The translations under genes were made by a program, and so were the position numbers. DNA of 64,000 nucleotides from Candidatus Colimorpha pelethequi (GTDB lineage: Bacteria; Bacteroidota; Bacteroidia; Bacteroidales; P3). Shown in pieces: positions 34,111-43,450 of the stretch. Within the stretch, counting starts at the first letter, position 1. Each line of letters starts with the position of its first letter. The stretch spans positions 1 to 64,000 of the forward strand of contig JAGHVO010000012.1 in the NCBI GenBank assembly GCA_018064245.1, given 5' to 3'. The notes beneath the pieces are model-generated. The model worked only from the letters and a program-made list of their open reading frames with translations, had not been told where the DNA came from and did no database searches.

Positions 34111-34468
34111 TCAGAATTGATTTTTCTTTTTTGTGGTATTAATAATTGATACTAATAGTTTAATGATTTCTTCAGTTGCTAAATAGTATGTCTTATATGT
34201 TTCTAAATTTATCTTATTCTGCTTCGAAGAGGATTTCCAGCCAGTATGCAGTTTCTTCTGCTTCTTTTAAGGCAATATTCATTTTACTAATAAAGTCAGG
34301 GATACTTTGAGCTCTATATCCTTCTCTTATATTAGCTCCTATGCTTGTTCCAGATCTTAATATCTGGTTTGACAGACTAAACAGGTGTTCTTCAAAAAGT
34401 ATATCTGCCAACCTGATAATGGAGATTGACAATGATTTGCTCTTTTCATATATGGGACCTTTGTCCAT
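34111..34468 (-). pseudogene. four-helix-bundle protein gene with +1 frameshift
   Basis: The minus-strand frame from 34468 to 34214 encodes 84 residues of the four-helix-bundle family (23S rRNA intervening-sequence type): SIGANIREGYRAQS and EAEETAYWLEIL are diagnostic. It stops right after LFEAE. Skipping one base at the junction (about 34217-34224) opens a second frame to 34111 that reads NKINLETYKTYYLATEEIIK and then LLVSIINTTKKK, exactly the expected last helix. Joined, the product is about 118 residues, the usual length. So the gene is interrupted by one extra base, either real decay or a sequence error. No 23S rRNA gene is near. Confidence 0.8.
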
Positions 34469-34530
34469 TGCGCAACGTAATAGGAGTAAGTTCGGTTTTG
34501 ACTTCAGATGTTTAGAATAATCGTCTTAAG

Positions 34531-34563
34531 CCTTCTTAACTCTTAACTCATAACTCTTAACTG
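34531..34563. repeat. repeat overlapping the sulP 3' end
   Basis: On the minus strand, CAGTTAAGAGTTATGAGTTA followed by AGAGTTAAG. It begins inside the SulP coding region: the final codons TTA AGA GTT ATG AGT TAA belong to the repeat. Confidence 0.8.
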
Positions 34564-36291
34564 CAACAAAAATTTCGTGCAGTCTTCGAAGGTTTTGAAG
34601 GTGTGCTCTTCGGGGACAACGGCGGGGATGACGTTGAGGGTGCGCAGCATGTACATGGGCTGTGGCTGGATGATGGTCATCAATACCATAATGCCTCGTT
34701 CCTGCAAATCCTTGATGGCGGTCTCCATTGCATAGAGTCCCGACTGATCCATAAAGCTTACCAGCTTCATACGGATAATCACCACCTTGGCGTCATCGGG
34801 AACATCTTCCATCACCTCTTTGAACTTGTTGATGGTGCCAAAGAAAATCGGTCCGTTCAGACGTTGTACATAGATGTGCTGACGCATCTCGTCGGTGATG
34901 CCGCCTTCATCGCTCCAGGGAACGGTCTTGTCGAAATTGGCTACGCCGGGGTCGGGGAGACCTTTGTGCAACTCGGCGGAAGTCATTGTGGCAGAGCTGT
35001 AGCCGCCTTCCACGAGGTCACTTGCACGTTTCATAAACAGCACGCAGGCGATAACCATACCGATACCTACAGCCGTGAGCAAATCAACAAAGACTGTGAC
35101 AAGGAACACTACAATCAAGACCACGGCGTCGGCCTTCGGAATCTTGAAGAGGTCTTTGAAACCTTTGAAGTCGATGATGCCCCAACCTACGGTAATCAGG
35201 ATGCCCGCAAGTACTGAAAGAGGTACGTATTTCACCAATCCGCCCAATCCGAGAAGTATGGCAAGCAGCAAAATGGCGTGTACCATACCGCTAATCTGCG
35301 TACGGCCACCGCTCTTTACGTTCACCACGGTACGCATGGTAGCACCAGCACCTGGGAGACCGCAGAAAAGACCTGCCACGGCATTACCAATACCCTGGCC
35401 GATAAGTTCCTTGTTGGAGTTGTGCTTGGTCTTTGTGATATTGTCTGCCACTACAGAGGTGAGCAGTGTGTCGATAGAACCCAGACCTGCAAGGGTGAGG
35501 CCGGGAATGATGGAGGCTTTCAAAACCATACCCCAATCAATGGAGGAAAGATCCATTCCTGCCTTGGCAAAGAATGGCAAAGGCATTCCTGAAGGAATCT
35601 GTCCAATGGTGAGGCTTTCTTGAAGGCTGCAGAAAAGCGAAATCACGGTCATCACGATGAGCGCTACCAAAGTGGCGGGTACTTTCTTGGTGATTTTTGG
35701 GAAGAGCTCAATGATAAGAATGGTTCCCAAACCCAAAAGCAATGCGACCCATGAGATTCCTCGTGCCACAGCACCGGGAATACCCATCACAAGGTCAATC
35801 ATCGTACCCGAACCTTTAAGACCTACCAAAGGATAGAGTTGTTGCAAGATAATGATTACGCCAATACCACTCATGAAGCCCGACAGAACGGGGTAGGGGA
35901 TATAGCGGATATATTTTCCTATCTTGATGATTCCGAAAAGGATTTGGAACAATCCACAGAAGATGCCTGCAAGCGACATACTGATTAATACGGAACTGAT
36001 GTTTCCGCCACTGCTTGCCCAAGCGCCACCTACCAATGTGGCGGCGACGACGGTCATAGGACCAGTGGGACCGCTAATCTGGCTGTGGGTGCCGCCAAAC
36101 AGAGCGGCAAAAAATCCCAACATAGTGGCACCAACCAAACCTGCGAGTGCGCCAATTGAAGCTGCCGAAGGATCGTCTATTCCTCCGAAAGCCTGAATTC
36201 CAAAAGCCAAAGCCAAAGGCAATGCGACAATGCCTGCTGTTACGCCGCCAAAAATGTCGCCCTTGATGTTATCTGTCTTGATAAAGGACAT
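34543..36291 (-). CDS. SulP-family anion transporter with STAS domain
   Basis: 582 residues from the ATG at 36291 (FIKTDNIKGDIFGGVTAGIV). About 12-14 membrane helices cover 20-425, including GATMLGFFAALFGGTHSQIS and SGPTGPMTVV, typical of SulP. A cytosolic STAS domain covers about 470-565 (FFGTINKFKEVM; VVIIRMKLVSFMDQSGLYAM). Members carry sulfate, bicarbonate or other anions across the inner membrane; the substrate is not determined here. The last five residues (LRVMS) are encoded by an intergenic repeat that runs over the stop codon. Confidence 0.94.
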   Translation of the reverse strand: MSFIKTDNIKGDIFGGVTAGIVALPLALAFGIQAFGGIDDPSAASIGALAGLVGATMLGFFAALFGGTHSQISGPTGPMTVVAATLVGGAWASSGGNISSVLISMSLAGIFCGLFQILFGIIKIGKYIRYIPYPVLSGFMSGIGVIIILQQLYPLVGLKGSGTMIDLVMGIPGAVARGISWVALLLGLGTILIIELFPKITKKVPATLVALIVMTVISLFCSLQESLTIGQIPSGMPLPFFAKAGMDLSSIDWGMVLKASIIPGLTLAGLGSIDTLLTSVVADNITKTKHNSNKELIGQGIGNAVAGLFCGLPGAGATMRTVVNVKSGGRTQISGMVHAILLLAILLGLGGLVKYVPLSVLAGILITVGWGIIDFKGFKDLFKIPKADAVVLIVVFLVTVFVDLLTAVGIGMVIACVLFMKRASDLVEGGYSSATMTSAELHKGLPDPGVANFDKTVPWSDEGGITDEMRQHIYVQRLNGPIFFGTINKFKEVMEDVPDDAKVVIIRMKLVSFMDQSGLYAMETAIKDLQERGIMVLMTIIQPQPMYMLRTLNVIPAVVPEEHTFKTFEDCTKFLLQLRVMS

Positions 36292-36298
36292 TATTTTT

Positions 36299-36380
36299 AA
36301 ATTGAGAATTTGTTTAGTTAAGAGTAAAGAGTAAGAAGGATCTGGTTCCCTGGTCACTGATCACAGATCACTGGTCACAA
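36299..36380. repeat. mixed intergenic repeat upstream of sulP
   Basis: AATTGAGAATT, then TTAGTTAAGAGTAAAGAGTA, then TGGTCACTGATCACAGATCA and CTGGTCACAA: three repeat types in one spacer between gcvH and sulP (both minus). Confidence 0.65.
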
Positions 36381-36387
36381 TCAACAA

Positions 36388-36419
36388 AAACAAAGCACCC
36401 CGCTTGGAGTGCTTTGTTT
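36388..36419 (-). terminator. terminator of gcvH
   Basis: AAACAAAGCAC pairs with GTGCTTTGTTT; on the minus strand it is followed by TTTTTG. It lies 19 bases after the gcvH stop. Confidence 0.88.
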
Positions 36420-36437
36420 CTTGATTTCTGTTTTGCT

Positions 36438-36815
36438 TTATGCACCGATTTTTGCAGTGTAAGCAGCAGCGTCCATCAAAGCGTCGATGTCGGCCATGTT
36501 GGCGGGTTTAACCTTGATAATCCAACCATTGCCATAGGGATCGTTGTTGATGGAAGAAGCGTCTTCCAAAGAAGCGTTGAATTCAACTACTTCAGCGGTA
36601 ACAGGCATCAACAAGTCAGCTACGGTCTTTACAGCCTCGATGGAGCCGAAAGCCTCGCCAGCTTCGATGGTGTCGCCTTCGCAATCCACGTCAACGAAAA
36701 CGATGTCGCCAAGTTCGTGCTGTGCATAGTCGGTAATTCCGATATAAGCAAATTCACCTTCAATTCTTACCCATTCGTCATCCTGGGTGTACTTTAAATT
36801 TTGAGGAATATTCAT
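36438..36815 (-). CDS. gcvH: glycine cleavage system H protein
   Basis: 125 residues. The lipoyl-lysine is K63 in [13 protein letters not shown]; the surrounding fold ([20 protein letters not shown]) is fully conserved. It carries the aminomethyl group between the P, T and L proteins and can also be the lipoyl relay in lipoate metabolism. The gene is alone between its promoter (36844-36851) and terminator; gcvP and gcvT are not in this window. Confidence 0.97.
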   Translation of the reverse strand: MNIPQNLKYTQDDEWVRIEGEFAYIGITDYAQHELGDIVFVDVDCEGDTIEAGEAFGSIEAVKTVADLLMPVTAEVVEFNASLEDASSINNDPYGNGWIIKVKPANMADIDALMDAAAYTAKIGA

Positions 36816-36843
36816 AGTTGTTTTTTGTTGTTTGATTTTGTTG

Positions 36844-36851
36844 CAAAATTA
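36844..36851 (-). promoter_or_regulatory. -7 box for gcvH
   Basis: TAATTTTG on the minus strand, 29 bases before the gcvH start and back to back with the rho promoter. Confidence 0.55.
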
Positions 36852-36903
36852 CGCATTTTCAACTTATCTGCAAAATTTTTTTTTCAATGTCATAATTATT
36901 TTA

Positions 36904-36911
36904 TAACTTTG
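36904..36911 (+). promoter_or_regulatory. -7 box for rho
   Basis: TAACTTTG, leaving a leader of roughly 80 bases before the ATG at 37001. Such a leader could allow rho autoregulation, but no structure is obvious. Confidence 0.6.
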
Positions 36912-37000
36912 CAACATCAAGATCCGAAAAGGATTGCGAAATTTCCCTGCGCTATTTATTTATTATCAACAACTTTCAACGAAAGTTTTTTCCCCACTAC

Positions 37001-38965
37001 ATGTACAGCAAAACTGAATTGTCAGCCAAAGCGCATATTGAATTGATCAATATCGCCAAAGAGCTTGGTATTCCTCACGCCTCTCGCACCGATGCGTCGG
37101 AATTAATTTACAAAATTCTTGATTTTCAGGCAGCAAATCCCAGTGCGGTCGCCGGTTCTCATCCGTCGGAGACGCAAGACACGGCATCTCGTCCCAAACG
37201 CACACACCTGAAACCTCAGTTGCTTGCCGAGTCCAGTCTCAACAATCCGGAACTACATTCTCGCAAAAAAAGAAAGGCGAAAAAGGACAATGGTTCCAAA
37301 TTAATGGATTCCAACAAGTTGAAGCAACAAAAGATTGCACCTATTGAGCAAGAATTCGACATTCCCCAGTCCGACGTGCTGAATATCAACGATCTTGAAA
37401 TTCCGAGCATTCCGACGGTTCCCGACGTGGTAAGCCCTTCTACAAGGCTCATCCGCCGAAAAGAGAATAGCGAACCTGTCGCTGAAAATCATATTGAGAC
37501 TGTATCCGTTCCGCAGGAGTCCAACAACGAGGAACCCACTTCACTGCCCAACGATACTCGCGAGTCGGCGTCCCCGTTGACTCCCGACCCTGCCCAGCCT
37601 ATTAAAAGGAAACGCGGCAGACCTCGAAAACAAGATTCCATCAAGCCGCAGCCTGCTATTGAGGAGAAAAAAGAAGAAACTGTGCCTCAACCCACAGAAG
37701 TTGCTCCGCAAGAAGAAGTTGTGGCGGCAGCAAGTTCGGAGGCTTCCGTTGTAGAAACGCCGAATGCCGACGCTTTACACACAGGTAAAAACCCCAATCG
37801 TCAGCAGTTTGAGCGCAAGAAACCCATCGTGGAATATCCGTTCGATATGGAAGGCGTTATTGACGCAGAAGGCGTTTTGGAAGTAATGCCCGAAGGTTTT
37901 GGATTTTTGCGTTCTTCGGATTACAACTACCTAAATTCACCCGACGACATTCTTGTGTCGCAGTCGCAAGTGCGCAAATATGGGTTGAAAACAGGCGATA
38001 CCGTACTTGGAACCATTCGTCCTCCACGAGACAACGAAAAGCATTTCCCATTGGTAAAAGTAATTTCTATCAATGGTTTGACACCCGACCAGATTCGCGA
38101 CCGTGTGCCATTCGAATCTCTCACCCCACTTTTCCCGCAAGAGAAATTCAAACTCACAGGCCATCCCGACGAAACCTTGTCAACCCGTATCATTGACATG
38201 TTCACGCCTATTGGAAAAGGACAGCGCGGACTTATTGTGGCTCAGCCCAAAACTGGCAAAACCACCTTGCTGAAAGAGGTCGCCAATGCAATTGCCTACA
38301 ACCACCCAGACGTCTATTTGATGGTGCTACTCATCGATGAACGTCCCGAAGAGGTAACTGATATGCAACGCAGTGTCAAGGCCGAGGTAATCGCCTCCAC
38401 CTTCGACGAACCCGCCGAGCGCCATGTGAGAATTGCGAACATCGTGCTGGAAAAGGCAAAACGCATGACCGAATGCGGCCACGACGTGGTTATCGTTCTT
38501 GACTCCATTACACGTCTGGCGAGAGCCTACAATACCGTTCAGCCTGCATCGGGAAAGGTGCTTTCCGGCGGCGTTGAGGCCAATGCCTTGCAAAAGCCCA
38601 AACGATTCTTCGGCGCCGCCAGAAAAATCGAGAACGGCGGTTCGTTGACTATCATCGCCACGGCTCTTACGGAGACGGGCTCTAAGATGGACGACGTTAT
38701 TTTCGAGGAGTTCAAGGGTACTGGAAACATGGAATTGCAGCTCGACCGCAAGCTCTCAAACAAACGTATATTCCCGGCTATCGACATCACTGTTTCCAGC
38801 ACGCGTCGCGACGACTTGCTCGTATCTCCTGGCATTCTCAGTCGTACATTGGTGCTTCGCAACCACCTCACCGATCTCAATTCGCAGGAGGCCATGGAAT
38901 TCTTGAAAAACAGAATGGCATGCACCAAGACCAACGAAGAGTTTTTGATGACAATGGACAAATAA
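37001..38965 (+). CDS. rho: transcription termination factor Rho
   Basis: 654 residues, over 200 longer than E. coli Rho. Residues 1-45 are the Rho N-terminal helical domain. Residues 50-270 are a charged, Pro/Glu/Ser-rich insertion without predicted fold, containing an AT-hook-like KRKRGRPRK (202-210). The cold-shock RNA-binding domain follows (about 280-350), then the ATPase with P-loop AQPKTGKTT (414-422), [10 protein letters not shown] (443-452) and the Q-loop/R-loop region. It is a hexameric RNA translocase that ends transcription. Long disordered insertions are usual in Bacteroidota Rho. The threonine aldolase gene follows after 9 bases. Confidence 0.97.
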   Translation: MYSKTELSAKAHIELINIAKELGIPHASRTDASELIYKILDFQAANPSAVAGSHPSETQDTASRPKRTHLKPQLLAESSLNNPELHSRKKRKAKKDNGSKLMDSNKLKQQKIAPIEQEFDIPQSDVLNINDLEIPSIPTVPDVVSPSTRLIRRKENSEPVAENHIETVSVPQESNNEEPTSLPNDTRESASPLTPDPAQPIKRKRGRPRKQDSIKPQPAIEEKKEETVPQPTEVAPQEEVVAAASSEASVVETPNADALHTGKNPNRQQFERKKPIVEYPFDMEGVIDAEGVLEVMPEGFGFLRSSDYNYLNSPDDILVSQSQVRKYGLKTGDTVLGTIRPPRDNEKHFPLVKVISINGLTPDQIRDRVPFESLTPLFPQEKFKLTGHPDETLSTRIIDMFTPIGKGQRGLIVAQPKTGKTTLLKEVANAIAYNHPDVYLMVLLIDERPEEVTDMQRSVKAEVIASTFDEPAERHVRIANIVLEKAKRMTECGHDVVIVLDSITRLARAYNTVQPASGKVLSGGVEANALQKPKRFFGAARKIENGGSLTIIATALTETGSKMDDVIFEEFKGTGNMELQLDRKLSNKRIFPAIDITVSSTRRDDLLVSPGILSRTLVLRNHLTDLNSQEAMEFLKNRMACTKTNEEFLMTMDK

Positions 38966-38974
38966 TAGATTCCT

Positions 38975-40000
38975 ATGAAACGAGGTTTCGGTAGTGACAA
39001 TCATTCGGGCATCAGTCCTGAAATTTTAGAGGCGATAGCCAACGCAAACGTCGACCACGCCTTGGCCTATGGCGACGACGAATATTGCAGTCGAGTGGGG
39101 GACTTGTTCCGCTCTTTCTTCGGCAGTCAGGCGCAGGTCTATTTCGTTTTCAATGGCACGGGAGCCAATGTGTTGAGCATCGATGCAATGTGTCGTTCTC
39201 ACCACGCTGTGGTTTGCGCCGAATCGGCTCATATCAACGTGGATGAATGCGGCGCACCTCAGCGTATTGTGGGCTGCAAATTGCTCACCGTTCCCACTCC
39301 CGACGGCAAGCTCACACCCGAATTGGCAAAGACACAGTTGCATGGTTTCGGCTTCGAGCATCACTCTCAACCTCATGCGATAAGCATCACACAATCAACA
39401 GAATTGGGTACGCTCTATACCATTGAAGAAATCAAGGCTCTTGTCGATTTGGCACATTCCTATAAGATGTATCTTCACATCGACGGTGCGCGTCTCGCCA
39501 ATGCCGCCGTTGCATTGGGCTGCTCTTTCAAGGAGATGACCACCGACCTTGGCGTGGATATTCTCTCGTTTGGCGGCACCAAGAACGGAATGATGATGGG
39601 CGAAAGCGTAGTAGTGCTCAATCCCGCCCTCGACGTTGAACTCAAATACCGTCGCAAGCAGATGTCTCAACTTTGCAGCAAGATGCGTTTCATCGCCGCC
39701 CAATACGAGGCCTATCTTACCACAGGACTTTGGCGCAGAAACGCCGAACACAGCAACCGTATGGCGCAGATGCTTTACAACGCCATAAAGGACATTCCCC
39801 AAGTCGAAGTTCAGTATCCCGTTCAAGCCAACAGTGTTTTCGTAAAATTGCCGCACGATGTATGGACTGGATTGCAGCAGGACTATTTCTTCTACGATTG
39901 GGATGAGGCGAACGACGTGGTACGCTGGATGTGTTCGTTCGACACTACAGAGCAAGACATACAGGATTTTGTGGCAGCTTTGCTTCGAAGGTTGAAATAA
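38975..40000 (+). CDS. low-specificity threonine aldolase (PLP, fold type I)
   Basis: 341 residues. The PLP lysine is K203 in LSFGGTKNG; HIDGAR (168-173) holds the aspartate that contacts the pyridine ring; SDNHSGISPEI at the N terminus is the family start. It cleaves L-threonine or allo-threonine to glycine and acetaldehyde; members of this clade may instead act on related beta-hydroxy amino acids. It lies nine bases after rho and is followed by a strong terminator, so it is likely transcribed with rho. Confidence 0.9.
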   Translation: MKRGFGSDNHSGISPEILEAIANANVDHALAYGDDEYCSRVGDLFRSFFGSQAQVYFVFNGTGANVLSIDAMCRSHHAVVCAESAHINVDECGAPQRIVGCKLLTVPTPDGKLTPELAKTQLHGFGFEHHSQPHAISITQSTELGTLYTIEEIKALVDLAHSYKMYLHIDGARLANAAVALGCSFKEMTTDLGVDILSFGGTKNGMMMGESVVVLNPALDVELKYRRKQMSQLCSKMRFIAAQYEAYLTTGLWRRNAEHSNRMAQMLYNAIKDIPQVEVQYPVQANSVFVKLPHDVWTGLQQDYFFYDWDEANDVVRWMCSFDTTEQDIQDFVAALLRRLK

Positions 40001-40001
40001 C

Positions 40002-40037
40002 AAAAAAAACGGGCATCAATCGATGCCCGTTTTTTTA
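40002..40037. terminator. bidirectional terminator
   Basis: AAAAAAAACGGGCATC pairs with GATGCCCGTTTTTTT around a short loop, between convergent threonine aldolase and glyS. Confidence 0.93.
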
Positions 40038-40051
40038 TACTTTTATTCTGA

Positions 40052-41584
40052 TTAGTCAACCTTGATGGGTTGGATGTGTTCGTGGAGATAAGCGCGGAGA
40101 TTTTCAATGGGAATGCGCTCTTGCTTCATTGTGTCGCGTTCACGAACCGTTACTCCCTGACCTTCAAGAGTCTCGTTATCAACCGTGATGCAGTAGGGGG
40201 TACCAATGGCATCCTGACGACGATAGCGGCGTCCAATGGCGTCTTTTTCATCGTACTGAACCATAAAATCGTATTTCAAGAGGTCGAAGATTTCTCGTGC
40301 CTTTTCGGGCAAACCGTCTTTCTTGACCAAAGGCAGGATGGCAGCCTTGTAGGGTGCCAAAACTGCAGGAAGGCTGAGTACGGTACGGGTGCTGCCGTCT
40401 TCGAGCACTTCGTCCTTCAAGCCATGGCTGAAGATGGCGAGGAAGGTACGATCGACGCCGATGGATGTTTCGATGACGTAGGGAGTGTAGTTCTCGTTGA
40501 GCTCGCTGTCGAAATACTGCAACTTCTTGCCGCTGAACTCGCTATGACGCGAGAGGTCGAAATTGGTGCGGCTGTGGATGCCTTCGAGTTCCTTGAAACC
40601 AAATGGGAATTCAAACTCGATGTCGGTAGCGGCGTTGGCATAATGGGCGAGTTTTTCGTGGTCGTGGTAGCGATAGCACTCGGCGGGAATGCCCAAGGCG
40701 AGATGCCATTTTAGACGCTCTTCTTTCCAATATTTGAACCATTCGAGTTCCTCGCCGGGGCGGACAAAGAACTGCATCTCCATCTGCTCGAATTCGCGCA
40801 TACGGAAGATGAACTGGCGGGCAACGATTTCATTACGGAAAGCCTTGCCAATCTGCGCGATACCAAAAGGAATCTTCATACGACCGCTCTTCTGAACGTT
40901 GAGGAAGTTGACAAAGATACCCTGAGCCGTTTCGGGACGGAGATAGATGGTGTCGCTGCCTTCGCTCACGCTACCCATCTGGGTGGCGAACATTAGATTG
41001 AACTGACGCACCTCGGTCCAGTTGCGCGTACCGCTAATGGGACATACAATTTCAAGGTCGAGAATAAGCTGACGCAAGCCTTCCAAATCGTTGGCGTTCA
41101 TACACTCGCTGTAACGTGCGGTAATGTCGTCAATCTTTTTTTGATGCTCCAAGACACGAGGATTTGTGGAGACGAACTGTTCCTTGTTGAAAGCATCGCC
41201 AAAACGTTTCTGCGCCTTTTCTACTTCCTTCTTGATTTTGTCCTCAATCTTAGCGATATGGTCCTCGATCAGCACGTCGGCACGATAACGTTTCTTGCTG
41301 TCTTTGTTGTCGATAAGAGGGGCGTTGAAAGCATCCACATGACCCGAAGCCTTCCAGATCTTTGGGTGCATAAAAATGGCGGAATCAATACCAACGATGT
41401 TCTCGTGATATTGCACCATGGATTTCCACCAATATTGTTTAATGTTGTTTTTCAGCTCAATACCGAGTTGACCATAGTCATAAACGGCACCAAGTCCGTC
41501 ATAGATTTCACTTGAAGGGAAAATAAAACCGTATTCCTTGGCATGGGAAACGACTTTTTTGAAAGCATCTTCTTGATTTGCCAT
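40052..41584 (-). CDS. glyS: glycine--tRNA ligase, homodimeric type
   Basis: 510 residues from the ATG at 41584; an in-frame ATG 17 codons upstream adds no conserved residues. Class II synthetase of the eukaryote-like alpha2 type: YGFIFPSSEIYDGLGAVYDYG at the N terminus (first part shown), RPETAQGIFVNF for motif 2, and a C-terminal anticodon-binding domain with LPAVLAPYKAAILPL. It attaches glycine to tRNA-Gly. Length is normal. Its promoter lies at 41660-41667, divergent to DUF4199. Confidence 0.96.
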   Translation of the reverse strand: MANQEDAFKKVVSHAKEYGFIFPSSEIYDGLGAVYDYGQLGIELKNNIKQYWWKSMVQYHENIVGIDSAIFMHPKIWKASGHVDAFNAPLIDNKDSKKRYRADVLIEDHIAKIEDKIKKEVEKAQKRFGDAFNKEQFVSTNPRVLEHQKKIDDITARYSECMNANDLEGLRQLILDLEIVCPISGTRNWTEVRQFNLMFATQMGSVSEGSDTIYLRPETAQGIFVNFLNVQKSGRMKIPFGIAQIGKAFRNEIVARQFIFRMREFEQMEMQFFVRPGEELEWFKYWKEERLKWHLALGIPAECYRYHDHEKLAHYANAATDIEFEFPFGFKELEGIHSRTNFDLSRHSEFSGKKLQYFDSELNENYTPYVIETSIGVDRTFLAIFSHGLKDEVLEDGSTRTVLSLPAVLAPYKAAILPLVKKDGLPEKAREIFDLLKYDFMVQYDEKDAIGRRYRRQDAIGTPYCITVDNETLEGQGVTVRERDTMKQERIPIENLRAYLHEHIQPIKVD

Positions 41585-41659
41585 AGCTGTTGAAATTGAT
41601 TTTTGAGAATTGATAATTGACAATAAAATTGCCATACCTCAATTCGCTAAATTAAATTG

Positions 41660-41667
41660 CAAAAATA
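41660..41667 (-). promoter_or_regulatory. -7 box for glyS
   Basis: TATTTTTG on the minus strand, 76 bases before the start. Confidence 0.5.
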
Positions 41668-41768
41668 CGATTTTTTTTGAGATTTGAAATCTTTGTTTTC
41701 GTTCGTGGCGTTTTCTTTTTATAATTAAATATAATTGTATCATCTTTTTCCACCTCATTTTTTTTTAT

Positions 41769-41776
41769 TATCTTTG
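41769..41776 (+). promoter_or_regulatory. -7 box for the DUF4199 gene
   Basis: TATCTTTG, 17 bases before the ATG at 41794, implying a very short leader. Confidence 0.65.
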
Positions 41777-41793
41777 CATATTGCGACAAAAGT

Positions 41794-42342
41794 ATGGGAA
41801 AAGTTTTAAGACAATACAAATCAACCATATATGGTAATTACAGAAAAGCCTATTTGAAGTGCGGTATTCTTACCGGACTTGCTTCGGCGTTGCTGATGTT
41901 GTTTTTGTGGATGATAAGGGTGGATGATAGCAGATTTGAACCGTGCGGATGGGAGATTGAGCTGATGTTTGCCGTGGTAATCGGCTTTGGATGCTATCGA
42001 TACCGAAAATCGCTTACAGGAGAGAAAGTTACGCTTAAAGAACTGATGCTTTTTGGCCTCGGCAGTGGCGTTGTAGGTGCCGTAATCTACGGAGTGTTTT
42101 TGGTGCTGCTATGCGCAACGGCATTGCCAGGATTGAAGGAGGCTTTTGTTGAAGGAAGAATTGCAGTAATGCCTTCTATTGATGAGGGCTTCGAAGCCAA
42201 ACAAGCGATAGAAACGGTGCGCGGCTATACGGCTGGCGACTGGGGCTTTATCGGAGGCTTCCGCGCGGCGGTGATGTCGGTGTTGGTCGCCTTTTTGGCC
42301 GCAATCGTGTTGCGTACCGAAAAGAGCGAAGTAGTGAGTTGA
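41794..42342 (+). CDS. DUF4199 membrane protein
   Basis: 182 residues with four membrane segments (about 22-42, 53-68, 85-112 and 150-173). The arrangement, with a long polar loop between helices 3 and 4, is that of DUF4199, a Bacteroidota family of unknown function. It is typically next to a family 2 glycosyltransferase, as here (42398), which suggests a joint role in lipid-linked sugar or envelope work, though nothing in the sequence proves this. Confidence 0.85.
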   Translation: MGKVLRQYKSTIYGNYRKAYLKCGILTGLASALLMLFLWMIRVDDSRFEPCGWEIELMFAVVIGFGCYRYRKSLTGEKVTLKELMLFGLGSGVVGAVIYGVFLVLLCATALPGLKEAFVEGRIAVMPSIDEGFEAKQAIETVRGYTAGDWGFIGGFRAAVMSVLVAFLAAIVLRTEKSEVVS

Positions 42343-42360
42343 GACAAACACCACCATCCG

Positions 42361-42396
42361 CTTAAAACTTAAAACTCGAAACTTAAAACTCAAAAC
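42361..42396. repeat. CTTAAAACT repeat before the GT2 gene
   Basis: CTTAAAACTTAAAACTCGAA then ACTTAAAACTCAAAAC, abutting the ATG at 42398. Sister copies stand directly before the next two genes (43414-43450 and 44586-44616). Confidence 0.85.
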
Positions 42397-42397
42397 A

Positions 42398-43352
42398 ATG
42401 GATATTTCGATAGTAGTACCGCTATTCAATGAGGATGAATCTTTGCCACACTTGGCAGAATGGATTGACAAGGTAATGGCAGAACATGGTTTCAGCTATG
42501 AAGTCGTAATGGTCGACGATGGCAGCAAGGACAAATCATGGAGTGTGATAGAGGATTTGCACGCCAAGAACCCCGCATACAAAGGCATCAAGTTCCGCCG
42601 CAACTACGGCAAGTCCGCCGCCTTAAATGTAGGATTTGCCGCCGTAGAAGGTGACGTTGTCATTACGATGGACGCCGATTTGCAAGACAGTCCCGATGAA
42701 ATCCCTGAGCTGTATCGTATGATCAAAGAAGACGGATACGATTTGGTAAGCGGCTGGAAAAAAGTACGCTACGATTCAAAGATTGCCAAAAACATTCCAT
42801 CGAAATTCTTCAACTGGACCACTCGCAAGATGAGCGGCATTTACCTGCACGACTTCAACTGCGGCCTGAAAGCCTACAGAAAAGATGTTGTGAAAAGCAT
42901 CGAAGTCTATGGCGAGATGCACCGATACATCCCCGTAATCGCAAAATGGGCGGGATTCTCGAAGATAGGTGAGAAAGTTGTGCAACACAGAAAACGCGAA
43001 TTCGGAACCACAAAATTTGGGAATGAACCGCTTCGTAAACGGCTATTTGGATTTGATGAGCATCATGTTCATGTCCAAGTTTGGCAAGCAGCCCATGCAT
43101 TTCTTCGGTTTGATTGGTTCTTGCTCTTTCATTTTGGGTTTCATTGCCTTGATTGTGGTGGTCATCTTGAGATTGTGCCATATCATCAGTTTAACTACAA
43201 GCGTATGGTTCTATCTCTCGATGTTCTTTGCCATGGTGGGACTGGTGCTGTTTTTGGCAGGTTTCCTGGGCGAACTCATCTGCAGAAACTCTACCACAAG
43301 AAACCAATATCTGATTGAAAAGGAACTGAAATCTGTGAACAGTGAGCAGTAA
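42398..43352 (+). pseudogene. DPM1-like family 2 glycosyltransferase, frameshifted
   Basis: Frame 1 (from 42398) encodes the GT2 catalytic domain: DISIVVPLFNEDESLPHL, MVDDGSKD, MDADLQDSPDEIPE and HRKREFGTTKFG. It then derails into nonsense to 43318. From 43023 the +1 frame gives the expected continuation MNRFVNGYLDLMSIMFMSKF, two membrane helices and a stop at 43352. Removing one base in GGGAA (43019-43023) restores a 317-residue protein of normal length. The gene is thus interrupted in this sequence, by mutation or by error in a run of homopolymers. Intact, it would transfer a sugar to a polyprenyl phosphate. The last residues VNSEQ come from a repeat sequence. Confidence 0.85.
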
Positions 43353-43413
43353 ACTCCCGAAAGAGGATTATATATGAAATGAATGACCGACATCTTGTGT
43401 CAAACGCCTAATG

Positions 43414-43450
43414 GCTTAAAACCTAAAACTTTAAAACTTAAAACTTCAAA
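43414..43450. repeat. CTTAAAACT repeat before ychF
   Basis: GCTTAAAACCTAAAACTTTA then AAACTTAAAACTTCAAA, abutting the ATG at 43451. Confidence 0.85.

Noticed and set aside
36912..37000. Riboswitch or attenuator in the rho leader
   Set aside because: About 80-90 AT-rich bases with no stable hairpin or conserved aptamer pattern seen by eye.
37001..37810. Rho N-terminal region as an independent gene or a misassembled fusion
   Set aside because: The frame is continuous to the Rho ATPase and long disordered insertions are usual in Bacteroidota Rho.
42969..43022. A separate start (MRKLCNTENANSEPQ...) for the C-terminal part of the GT2 gene
   Set aside because: These codons translate the catalytic domain in the wrong frame; homology-like sequence in this frame begins only at 43023.
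43013..43025. Programmed +1 ribosomal frameshifting in the glycosyltransferase
   Set aside because: AAATTTGGGAATG contains no recognised slippery motif with a stop codon or upstream stimulator; a simple indel is the more economical explanation.
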